Shown in pieces: positions 1 to 10,935 of a stretch of DNA of 64,000 nt. Below the pieces are notes generated by a model. That model ran no database searches and had not been told where the DNA came from. It saw nothing but the letters and a program-made list of their open reading frames with translations. This stretch comes from Amphirosellinia nigrospora (taxonomy: Eukaryota; Ascomycota; Sordariomycetes; Xylariales; Xylariaceae): positions 6,281,058-6,345,057 of the forward strand of contig SCHM01000003.1 of the NCBI GenBank assembly GCA_004123355.1, in the 5' to 3' direction. Every line of letters starts with the position of its first letter. The first letter of the stretch is position 1. The position numbers and the translations under genes were made by a program.

Positions 1-1073
1 TGTGGATAACTAGCTATACATCTATCCCATCAAATCGCTCGCGCCGCTCTCCGTCCCGCGCACGCGACTGCGTCGCGAGAGCGTCGAACATGACCGCCGC
101 TTCATGCTGCTCAAGGTGCAGCCGGACGGGCATACAAGAACATCCAGATCCCAACTTTCCAGAATGCGCGCTCTTCCACCAGCGGCTAGACGGGACGAGA
201 TCGTGGTGACGTACCACGTGCCGTCGCCGCCGCGATCTTCACACCGTGGCCGCGAGCAGAACACGGCCTTGCGCGTGCCCTGTCTCCGAAGCTCGAGGGA
301 CGCGGCACCGTGGACGTGTCCCTGGGCGGCAGCCCCACCATATCGTATCTCATGGGAGACCCCTACGACGCGTGGTTCACGGCTTGTTTTGGATATGAAG
401 TCAAACTGGTCTTCATCGCGACCAGGGCCGGGAGGTGCTTGCGCACCGCCCCAGCGAACATCACCTATGGCGCCAACAGAGGGGCGGTTGGTTATCGAGC
501 ATCGCGGCGTACGTGCCCGGCCTCGTGGTGGCGGCAGGACGGGAAGGGGCCAGAGCAGCTCACCTTCAACGAGATAGCGCCCTTCCTCGTGACGTCGAAG
601 GCCTCGTTGCGCGACGTCAGCAGCAGGTTGCCGAGGGCGAGGAGATGATATGAGGCGGTTCCGGCCCAATATCGTCGTGGACGAGAGCTCCTCACAAGCC
701 TCCGAGAACAACAAGAGACTTGCGGCATGGGAAGAGGATTACTGGGGCGAGCTCAGCGTCGTCGCCCGCAGCCGGGGAAGAACACCGCCTTGCTCTCACG
801 GCGAATTGCGGGCGCTGTAGCTCGATCAACATCGTATGACATGGGGCGGCCGTCAGAGGCGAGGCCGGGATCGTCCTGAAGAAACTCATGCGCGCCGCAG
901 GGTCGACACAAATGGTCCCGATCTTTGGGAGGTATGCTTTTCTTGCTCCGACGAAGGAGAGTCAGGGCCGCCACGGCGATGATGATGACATCGTGGAGAT
1001 CGCGGTGGGTGATGACGTACAAGTTACGAAACGACTCGACTATCGGGATAGTTGGGCTTGGCCAAAACATTGA
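1..1073 (+). pseudogene. MOSC domain protein, 5'-truncated by window edge and frame-broken
   Basis: Pieces of a MOSC protein (family of the mitochondrial amidoxime-reducing component and molybdenum cofactor sulfurase C-domains) can be followed in all three plus frames. In order they are: an N-terminal beta-barrel piece (DRRFMLLKVQPDG, about 91-130), DPYDAWFTACFGYEVKLVF (about 361-415), LAHRPSEHHLW (435-), LTFNEIAPFLVTS (about 562-600), FRPNIVVDE (about 659-685) and VPIFGRYAFL (about 912-940), ending at the stop near 1073. At least eight frame changes occur in 1 kb. Each is repaired by one added base, several in runs (GGG near 197, CCC near 278). The family binds molybdenum cofactor or sulfur carriers through a conserved Cys. 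The gene begins to the left of the window. It may be a true pseudogene, but the uniform deletion pattern also fits low-quality assembly, so the pseudogene status is uncertain. Confidence 0.7.
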
Positions 1074-3636
1074 GCCGGTTGAAGGCGAGAGACCATGAGA
1101 GAGAAGAGGAACGACGGGACCTGGCCTGCCCGGGATACGCTCGCTTTGGAGTTGGTGGTCAATCAGTTGAGTCCACGGCCAGGGTATCGATCGGGGCCTA
1201 AGAGGAAGTAAGGTTCCTTTTCCGTGACAGAGTGGACAAGGGCTGTGTGAGAGAAGCAGGGAGAGAGACACGACGACGGTTGTACTACATGCCGTGGAAC
1301 GAGGCAGCCTCAGAGTCATCCCTCTGCAAAGGCGTAGCATGTAGCTTTGCATATGAATGGGTATAGGGGGACCCCTTCTGCCGTCCGGTCTAGAAATGAA
1401 GCTGCAAATCTACTCTTAAACCCATACGTTCCGATCTGTGTTACGATGTACAGGTAGCAATGCATAACTGCCGGCTGGTTTCCGTTACCCCCACATCGAT
1501 CCCGGCTACATATCATCTTGTTTGGCCCAGAGGGAGAGTGGCATAGCAAGGGAGGCGCGAGGGGAAGCGAGGTGAGGTGAGGCTGGGATCCCGCCTCATG
1601 TTACACGTTACATCCGTGACGCCAACGAACAGTATTGGCCACCAGCAATCGGGTAGATTACCGACCGTTTGGTCAGGGGTCGCGCATGTATTGGATGGGT
1701 TAGGGAAGCACTCTACATCATCCATCATCATCTCATCATCCGTCATCCCAATTCCTGCCCAAGCCCGTCTGCAACAGATGATTTTTGCACAAACACAGAC
1801 ACACACACACACCCGCATACGGGTGCGCCTTGACTCTCGTCTTACATAGATTCTCAATAGTTTCTCAATGTTCGCCCAAACCTGATTTAAAGTATATGCT
1901 TGTTTCTTCCAATTGCCATGATACCTGGTCCTCGCCAAGATTGCGGCAAACACACGCGCGCTTCGCTATATATAGACACGACCGGGGTTAACCTAACATC
2001 GCGAAGTTTTTGTTTTTTGCTTTTTTGCTTTTTTTTTTTTACAACGACCCCAAGTGACAACAGCGAACAGCCGCATTCGTTCGTTCGGCCGTTTCCAGGG
2101 AAGCGAAAGCGAAGCGAAGCGACGGGTCCTTACAGGTGAAAGAGAGCACACCATCCATGCGGGTGAAAACGCAGGAAATATATGTGTGCCCGTCGTCGTC
2201 CCCGTTACACCGCAGGAGTTTTGGGCACCCTTACCTTACCTTGCCCTTGCCTTGCCCTTGCAATGTCTGAAGTGTTGCCACGTGTGCCAGGCGACGACGA
2301 CTACTCGGACCTCAGACTTTTGGAGATTTGCATTATTTCGGATGGAAATGAGGTCACACCCCACGCTGGGTCTGGTCGCCGGTCAGGTTAAAAAAGCATG
2401 AGCACCCGTAACCATTATAGATGACAAGAATATAGTATTACTGCTTTCGGATGACGCGTTTTGGGATCCTCGTCGCATGTTATTATGCGGACGAGCCGGC
2501 CGGTAGTATAGAAGCATGGAATCTTCTCTAAGTACCCTGTCCTGTCAGCTGGAGGATTTGACACATAATACAAGCATATCATATGCGTTCAGACTTCTTC
2601 CAAGCCTTCCAAGCCCACTGAAGGTGGTGATATATTAAATGTAGTAGAGTGAAACAGGGACCCTTGGCTTCTCATAACCGTGCAAATTGTGTTGTGAAAC
2701 ATATTCTATCTTGCTGCTACCAACAGACCGTGCGCCGAGACATACATCAAACAAAACGGGAAGCTCAAGAAGTGAAACTCCAGTATTGTCATAGTAGTAA
2801 TAGTAGTAGTAGTAACAAACAGAGGCACCCAATTTTCCCACTACCTTACAGAACACCTTATCAAGACCAAAAACTTTTCCTTCCGTCTCTTTTTTTTTTA
2901 CATTTGTTCTTCTTTTCTTGTTTGTCTAAAGCTTGCGCAATGATTTGACTTCTAACATGGAACGCCACTGTGGACTCGAGTCCGCAAATTTTTGAAACGA
3001 GGGTAACAGTAGGAAAATCGACGAAGATAGGAAGCTGGGCATACCCCTAGACCTCTATCTACCTCCAGCACAATGTCGTCAAGAGTCAATCGTAGATGTG
3101 AATAAACCGCATTGTCGTCCCCCCAGACATAAAAGGCAAAGACCCGAGGAGCTGAAACAACAAGCCAACAGCGCAGCCAGCGCTGGAGTGACACGTCGCA
3201 TGGGCGATGATGCAGTAGAGAGACTCCTCTCCACTACCCGGTGAGGTACGATTGTCTTTGCGAGATGCCCGATATCTGCCAGATAAGACGAGGGAAGTTC
3301 ATAAGATGTTACAAACTAAGGGAACCGCCGGCTATAGGGTTTACGACATGCAGTCTCTTGGCGTCCAAGTATCGGGCATGTACCCTAGCTCTCACCGGCC
3401 AAAATGTGATAAATCAAGCGAACAGGTCCCAATAGTAGGGAGTGGCGACGATCTCTCATTAGCCCCAGTATTGTCTATCATGAGGCGTGCTTGACGATCA
3501 ACACTAGGAGAGATAGTTAGTACCTTGCCTACTCATAGCCTCAGATCTTCTGAGACTGGTCGCACATCATGCTAGATAGGGACGGGCACACCTGTATGAT
3601 GTAGGACTGCGCCGACCCAGAAGTTGGCTGGGAGGT
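1074..3636. other. Gene-poor intergenic DNA
   Basis: No convincing coding region. The short open frames here lack codon structure, splice signals or recognisable motifs. The stretch holds a short CA repeat (about 1797-1812), T-rich tracts near 2010-2040 and 2889-2900, and a TAG/TAA-rich trinucleotide tract near 2792-2815. Confidence 0.6.
1797..1812. repeat. CA dinucleotide microsatellite
   Basis: A short run of CA units in non-coding DNA. Confidence 0.8.
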
Positions 3637-3801
3637 TTAAGCACTGTGAACACAGGCTCTGCAAGTATGGATCTTGCAATAACGGCACTCGAAGATCCAC
3701 CAGTGCGGACCCGAATGACACAAGTTGCAGCTCCATTGCACTAGGGTGCTGTCAGACTTGATCATCTTGAATGAGTGTGCGCAGTTTGTTGCAACAGCCA
3801 T
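3637..3801 (-). CDS. 54-aa Cys/His-rich putative zinc-binding peptide
   Basis: A short frame of 54 residues starts at the ATG at 3801 and stops at 3637-3639. Its second half carries regularly spaced metal-ligand residues: WSCNLC, GPHWW, ECRYC, KIHTC, RACVH. This is three CxxC pairs plus His, a spacing that suggests a compact zinc-binding fold. Upstream the DNA looks like a fungal promoter and leader: a TATTTAAA-like box at 4077-4084, a pyrimidine-rich leader, and what looks like a 67-bp 5'-UTR intron (donor GTAGGT at 3974, branch CTAAC near 3925-3931, acceptor CAG at 3908). No signal peptide or membrane segment is visible. I cannot name the family; similar short Cys-rich modules occur in hypothetical fungal proteins. 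Translation and zinc binding are inference. Confidence 0.5.
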   Translation of the reverse strand: MAVATNCAHSFKMIKSDSTLVQWSCNLCHSGPHWWIFECRYCKIHTCRACVHSA

Positions 3802-3907
3802 TGTGGATAGATTTGTAGCTTCTTCCGGGAGAGAACTGGTAGGCTGTATCTATAGCTGTGAAACCGAGGATAGACAAGGTGTAGATGAGTGCTTGAGATC
3901 TTGGGAA

Positions 3908-3974
3908 CTGTGATCTTGTATTGTAGTTAGCGATGACAATATCTACGCCGGGACAAGATGCCGAAGGGACCTAC
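3908..3974 (-). other. Putative 5'-UTR intron of the Cys/His-rich mini-gene
   Basis: On the minus strand the stretch starts with GTAGGT after CACCAG, contains CGCTAAC as a fungal branch site, and ends in ATCACAG. It lies about 106 bp upstream of the ATG at 3801. Its 67-bp length is typical for introns of this genome. Confidence 0.45.
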
Positions 3975-4076
3975 CTGGTGTTTGTATGTAGGGGAAGCTT
4001 AGCTAGTTAGCCGGATTGAAGAGAGTGCTCGTGAATTTCTTGGAGTGGTCGAGAGATGTAGCGAGACAACAAGAGG

Positions 4077-4084
4077 TTTAAATA
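4077..4084 (-). promoter_or_regulatory. TATA-like box for the Cys/His-rich mini-gene
   Basis: TATTTAAA on the minus strand, about 100 bp upstream of the putative leader intron and followed by a C/T-rich leader, in the position expected of a core promoter. Confidence 0.35.
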
Positions 4085-4280
4085 GCCTAGTAGCTTAGAT
4101 AGTTGATGGTTGATTGGGCCAGCCAGATAATCAACAGCGGTAAGGGAGGACTTGTTGTTGTTGTTTGCTCTGCACGGGCTTTTTTTATTTTAGGAAAAAA
4201 GAAGATTGCAGGACTCTCTGATAAGAGGGCGGTGACTTGGTTGCCGTGAGTTGTTTGTGGGAAGCCAGAGGGAAACAGGC

Positions 4281-4298
4281 ACGGTACGGTACGGTACG
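4281..4298. repeat. GGTAC pentanucleotide tandem repeat
   Basis: Three to four head-to-tail copies of ACGGT/GGTAC in non-coding DNA. Confidence 0.7.
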
Positions 4299-5826
4299 TA
4301 TATAGAACTGTAAGAGTGTCACGGCGTTGGAAGGTGAGCTAAGGTGAACGGAATGGTGGGAGGACAGCAATATGTATACTACGCCAGTTTCAAGACTACC
4401 CTACCCGGCTATGACGACTGTCTCATTGTCTCATTCCATAACAGGACTGAGGCCACCAAAAAAAAATAACACAGGCATTCCCTCCCTAGACAGTACCATG
4501 GGCTTGATGGCGGGAGTATAAAAATTAACATACGAGAAGAGATAAGATGGACTAGGTAGGTATAAGAGCTCAATACCGGGGACGACGGGACCGCCCGTGC
4601 GAGTGATATGACAACGGAGGCGCACAAGCGAGAGCAGCGGCTCAATTAATGACATTAAGTACCGGGAGCAAGGGCTCTTGTTCCTCCTCTTAGTATATGC
4701 TCGTACTATGTACACTACGAGCGGCTAGCGAGGAGTAGTGTACGAGATGGTGACTATCCAGGCACCATCCAAATCCAGGTCCGTGGAGCAGGAACGGAAA
4801 CGGCTGGCTCCAGACAATAGTCAGTCCACTTTGACATGTCAGGACGCTTCAAGCCTGAGCGGAGTGTACACTATATATTATTAGGCGGTGCAGTTCTCGG
4901 CCGGTCCGGGGCCTCGTAGGAGCCTAGGGCCTGGCGCTGGAGCTTAGTAGACCGGAAGCATTAGAGTTTGGGAAGACCAAGCAGAGCTAAGCTGGGACGT
5001 GGGCACGATCAAGGGACCCATCGCGGAACGGCGTTATACACTACTTCAGTGGATGGGTCCATTAGCTCTTTCTACACACGTGGATGTGCAGGCGACTACT
5101 ACGTTAGTAGAGTGACCAAAGGAGGTAGATATTTACATAGGTCGGTCGGTAGGTACAGCATTCCGGGATGGGCTGGAGAGGCTCTTTTAGTAGTCCCGCC
5201 GGCTTATGCCAGGCTTGCATGACTGGGTAATCTAACAAATGAGAAAAAAGAGAAAAATAATAATGAGCGAATAAGCGTCAGATAGCTTACTTACCACCTC
5301 TTCTCCTTCATTTTCCTATTTTCCTGTTCGTCTGCCCTCCATTGGCTGGCCATGTTCAAGGGGGCACACGTCAACGTCAGTACGGGACAGGCTTCATTGT
5401 GGTTATCGTCACCACGTCAATTCGAGCTAGATTCAGAGTTCCGGGTGAATGCGTAACGTGGGATGCTTTGTACCCAGTGGGCAATTGAACAGACCATGTG
5501 GCGTGAAAGCCGCTTCTGACAGGGAAATTATATGTCTGAGCACGGCCAGGAGAAGAGCACCCTCGTGCCACTATTATGTCTTGTTGTAGCATTCGCATGA
5601 TTAGGGTAGGAGGTTGTGGTTCGGATGGTCAAGTCGACAAGGCTTGATGTTTTTTTGAATACCTACATCATTCAACCCACTGGAGAGCGCTGCCCTGTTA
5701 GCGTACTACTAGCGTACTACCGCTCATTGGCCTGATGCATGTGGGGTGAGTTTCTAGCTGCCGTGGGGTGCAACGCCAAGCCCCAACGTGCAGTACCAAC
5801 GTGCAGTACCAGGTACTAGTGGACTA

Positions 5827-6064
5827 CAGGTCCCCAGGATGATAATCGTGTAGCGCCATGCTAAAACTAGAAGAGCAAGAGTACTGCTACTCACGAGGCT
5901 GTTATATGAATTCAAGTAGAAACATAGCTGTTGATCAGTCTCGAAGCCTTTTTGCCACTTCATAGCCCCTGGTCGATAAGTAGACATAGCAAAATTCCTA
6001 CCAAAAATTCCCTGCGAGTACAAGCCCTAGCGCCGCGCTACACGATTATCATCCTGGAGACCTG
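5827..6064. mobile_element. MITE-like element with 30-bp TIRs and TA target duplication
   Basis: The 30 bases at 5827-5856 (start CAGGTCCCCAGGATGATAAT) match the reverse complement of 6035-6064 at 29 of 30 positions. TA dinucleotides directly flank both ends (5825-5826 and 6065-6066), the signature of Tc1/mariner-type insertion. The 238-bp element has no coding capacity, so it would be a non-autonomous MITE. A partial match to the inner TIR (GCGCTACACGAT) recurs near 6966. Transposon origin is inferred from structure alone. Confidence 0.6.
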
Positions 6065-9000
6065 TATGTTGATGCAATGTGTAATACACATCTGCTTCAT
6101 GCCGAGTACTACATACCTACCCGGGATATCTCGGTACCTTGAGTAGTAAAATAGAAAAGCAGAGCATGCATGCATACACACATGCATGTAAGTCTCTGCC
6201 TAGTACCAGTGTAGTATGTGGTATCATCCATCTGCCCATCTGAGATAATCTTAGAATGTACAGTAACCTCGTTTGATATTGACATCAGTCCTGGCAAGAT
6301 ATCGGCTTCACCCCAGCTACTATACTTATGCCACTGATAGGTAAAAGTATGTAGGTGGGCGCCACCTGTGCAAGCTGACCCAACACTACATATACGAGCC
6401 AGTGCGTAGAATATTCCTCCGACGCACACATAAGCCGTGCCGTTATTCTAAACTCCCTTTATAACGTTCCAGAGTTCTTTTTCCTTGTGCCAGACACTTA
6501 AAGCTGCAAGGCACCAACTTGTGCTATGGAGTTGCTATGCTCAGATCATCTGTGGATACATTCTTATTTTTATGTGGGTTTGGGAGAAAGATGGCGGGGG
6601 TAGAGGAATTCAAGTTTTAACCCCCAAACAGGGTGCAAGGTAAATAGTAAGTATACTTACCAGGCTGCTATCGTGCGACCTACCTACATAGGTAGGTAGA
6701 ATATATGTCAAGATTTGCGCTGATCTACAATAAGCCAGAAAAAATACAGATAATAGTACCTAAACTATTTTAATAGAGGAAGGCAGAACTGGAGGGAAAA
6801 CCTGCAAGTGCAACGAATTCGGCGCTCAGAGACCCCATTGCGATTTCTAGAACCGACGCTAGTCAGCTGATGGTTCTGTGGAATAGAAGGACTGTTCCTA
6901 TTGGCATTTGCCCTCACCGGTCGTGGAGTTCTTCCCTACACTTTCTTTCCCCTGCCTTAATGCATAGCGCTACACGATGTATATGCCCTGCCCTATGACG
7001 AGAATTGCCGGTTTCTCGTCTGATTTCTTGCCGAATCTCAACTCTCATTGGCGTTGACCTTTTCGTCGATAAAGGAGATAGCTATCCGTCTTCGGGCTAG
7101 TACTAGGCGTCATCAGAGGGCCGAGCCGAGGGCGCTGCAGGAATGCGTTACCGCGCGTGCGTTCGCTTTTTAGTATAGGAATGTGATATTAGTAGAAGTA
7201 TAAGTGTGTTTCTCGCCGTGAAAGTGTGCAAGGATCGATCCTGCCTGTGCCTGTAATTTAGGTATCTCGCTTATAAGCCGGAGAATTTCTCGTGGGATGT
7301 TCACCGATAGCGGGAACCAGTAGACGGAACGGGCTGGTATCTGGCGCGGTCCCTTGCGAAGCCGTGACCTGACCGAAGTGGAATATTTCCGAGCAGTTGC
7401 AGTTGTGCTCGTGGGTTTGGGCGGTGTGCGATGAAGCTAGCCGCGAGCGCATCATCTGGGTCGAATTTCCATCTCTGCTATAGCTCGGGATCCCATAGTT
7501 CCATTGGCGATCCCTCCACCCAAGCAAGCCCCCGTTTGGCCTCTGTATCGGATGATAGTGTAGATTAAAATCAGCTCAAAAGATCGGCGTTTTCACTAGC
7601 CTCTTTATGCTGTAGCTGCTGGGCTGCATCTTTCGGCTACGAGTCAGCCTCGTAGTTGGTAAGGTGGTCGGACTGTCATGCGTTCAAGCCGGGATTAAGA
7701 CCTTTGATTTGTGGTCTCCGTCGATTGACGTGTAGGAGGGGGCCGAGACTCGCGAGTTTGCCGGTCGATTGGACAGATGGCCGTATAACCGGCGTAGATT
7801 TAAACAATCCGGTGTGAGATATTGCTGCAGAAGGGCCTATAATACCCACGTTAGGTGATAACATTGTCATGTGAAAGCTTCGAGATGTATGCAGCCATGT
7901 CGCCAGGTCCTTCCCTTTACCCGTATCCATCCATGTGCCTAGGTCGATGCTGCGGTGCAACCCCAAGCAGTGGCCAAGTGATACTATTCACGAAACACCA
8001 TATTTCGATGGCGTCCGGGAATCACAGTCGCAGCATAGGTACCATCATGGAAACGCGGATGATGAGGTGGTCTTGCGTATCCCAACTATGTGGGTTTCAG
8101 GGATTTACGGTAGCAACACAACGCAATGGTGGGGTCTGGTCGTGAACACGAGCATGACTATGCGCAAGGTATACATACCGCTTGCCATCGTCCACAATGA
8201 CCTATAAGAAGGTGAGCCAAGAGAGAGAGTACAATCATCTCTCCGCACTCGAGAAGTACATCGTGAGGGAGGCCCAGTGTAACCACGGGACACGCCACCC
8301 CACTTTAATGTACCCAGGTCGGGCTATAGGGTATATACCTCTTAGATAAGTACTTACCTAGTATATTGCCCAACTTTCGATTGGACAACGCCTGGGAATA
8401 TTCCTCCGCATCCGGATCCGTTGCCGAAATCATCGCAACGGCTAGGCCAACATATGTCACGAAGACGTCCACAGCACAGGGCTCATAACTTCAAGTGTCT
8501 GAGGGTTAGGATGGGTAGATGGGCTTGGTGGAGTTACGAACATCTGATACTAGTGTAAAGGAGCTGCTGCTGCCTGTGCCATCCAGGAGAGTTATAGTAC
8601 CAAGCTCAGCATAAGCGGTCAGAGCGTAAATGCTCATTTGACAGGCGGTTCTAGCGTTTGCAGCCTTGTCAGCCTTCTGAGATTTTATATAGGATACTCG
8701 ATACATACTGGGTCCAAGCACCCAAGCACCACTCGTGAATGCGACACTCGCCACTCCATACTGACTCAAGCGGAATCGAGGCAACGTGGATTTACCATGT
8801 ACAGCAGCATTGCTTGCTTGGACGAAAAGGTTTCTCTTAGGTTGATCGGTCGTTTGCACGAGCAATATCTACTATGTAAATTGTACTGCTTTGGTGACAA
8901 CCATTCTCAAGGTGTAACTTATGCGGTTTGGCACTCCAATAGGTATGCTAGATTCTTGTTGTAATGTGGCGCTTTCATACCTATAGCTATACTCCTCACC

Positions 9001-10893
9001 TTAGCCTCTCTATGGCATACTGGTATAGTATAACATATATGACGTAATCGGAAGAAGATGAGGAAGGGGCCGACGCACCTACTGCCAGCTACATTTAGAG
9101 TTACAATGAGCTGTCCAGCTTGTCTCCTGACCACGCGCCGATGCGGCTGTTCCTGCGGCCTCAATGCGACCAATGCTGCAGTACAGTAGCGTACCTGGGT
9201 AGTAGCACTACGAGGCATGCCTATCCCGTATAAGTAATGTATCTAGGCGTTTCACATCTTGTGTTACTCCACCACCTTGACGCCGCTATTGCGAACCCTA
9301 ATGATTTTTGACTACCTAGTAAGGTATGACTACTACTATACTGCCCTCCTAATTCATGACTAGCATAATGTTACCATCGTCGAGAAATGAGACGACGTCC
9401 CGGATGCTGTGTCCCTTCCCCGATGCCGGGTTGAAGCATCAGACCAGGGTACGTACGGTGAGTGATGAGTGACAACGGACGATATCTGGACATGATCTCC
9501 AGGCATGTTCCGGCATCTGAACGGAAGCGCTGACTTGGCAATGCCGGTATAAGTCGCGGCCCCCTCCATTCATGTTCATGTTACCTTGGCGGGAGTTGGA
9601 AGAAGAGGGCTCAGAGAAATGTGAGTATCAGTCAGTATATGATTCAGAGTTCGCTTTTTATTAGCCCTGATTCAAGGCAGCCCGTCTCCACACTTCCTGT
9701 TGGCTCTTGGACCTGCATGTAGCCTGAATAGGAAATACCAGGACTGGGTATACTGCTTAAGCATACCGGTAGTGTAAATCAACCCTGCAAATCATCTTCA
9801 CCGTCGTCGGACAGGCAGCTGGGACAGGATCACTAGAGATGGTAAATAACTGGGTGCCGAGGCCCGAGGGCCCTTCTATTGGGACGAACCCCGTCCCGTT
9901 CAGGCCTTCTACCCAGAATAGATCCCTGCCTACAGAAGCAGGATTACTGAATAGGCATGGTTCGAAATCCCAAAGGCGCCTGAATGCCTACTTAGGAGCA
10001 CACTATCTATACTGGTATATAGGAGCGTACGCATAAGGAAGTGTCTTCGTCTCGATTTGGCGATTTGGCTCTGGCTGGAAACCCCTTGCCTACATGTAGA
10101 TACCTAGTAGAACACGACACCCCACTTGGTCGGTCTTAGACTGGAACACCACGTGTAATAGTATAGTATGCATCGGGTACCTACTTAAGTACCTAGGCTA
10201 CCCTGCCTGTTTGATAAGCACCAAAAGTGCCACAATACTAACTTAGCGTAGCGAGCTACTGTCAAAACATCCCTGTGTGCATGTACCTATTCCGCTTCTG
10301 CTCCCATATATTTGCCCGGTGACGTACCCAGAAGTCCATGTGATGAGATGGGATCAGATATAATATAAGTTTAAGGCCACAAGCAACCGTCCCATATAAC
10401 CGAAACTCTTGGTATGCCTAAAAGACGGTGATTTTTTGTAGCACCCACCTCGTCGTACCTACACGACTATTTAGTGGGGAATCATCCATCCACCTACAAC
10501 AAACAACATCGAACTACGTGCTAACACACGATGCCGAATACCACGAACCTCCTGATCGTCCCACGCTCGGACAAAAGGCCAAGAAATGTCGTTTCGGCCA
10601 TACCCTTCCTGGCTACCCTGCGAGCAAAGTCGTGTAAAGTCGTGTAAGTATGTATGTATAGATGTCGTAGTGCTACTATAGTACGGCGGTAGTGTCAGTC
10701 GGTCGTGTAGGTATGCTGCGGCCCGGCAACAGGCCGGAAACCCGCCAAACGGAACGAGATCAGTGGCCTACACTACGAGTAGTGTAGTCGGTAGTGCAGG
10801 TCACGTTCTGGTCAATGGTGTCATCAGTGCGCGTCCGCGCACGTTGTTGGCCACGTGCGAAACCGTCTCGGCATCGAACAAGCACCTCCGCCA

Positions 10894-10935
10894 CCACCAT
10901 GACCACCATGGCCACCATGGCCACCATGACCACGA
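10894..10935. repeat. CCACCATGR nine-base minisatellite
   Basis: Four to five imperfect copies of a 9-base unit. One frame would give a His/Asp-rich stretch, but no gene around it can be supported. Confidence 0.65.

Noticed and set aside
2952-3194. 80-codon minus-strand frame with a hydrophobic N-terminus resembling a secreted protein
   Set aside because: It has no ATG at the stated start and no convincing cleavage site or leader.
7640-7695. tRNA-like strings (TAGTTGGTAAGG and GTTCAAGCC)
   Set aside because: The A- and B-box-like strings are too close together and no acceptor or anticodon stem can be formed.
7935-8207. 90-codon plus-strand open frame
   Set aside because: No family motif, overlapped by other frames of similar length, and no splice or promoter context.
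9955-9985. GGTTCGAAATCCC resembling a tRNA B-box
   Set aside because: Wrong loop length and no matching stems.
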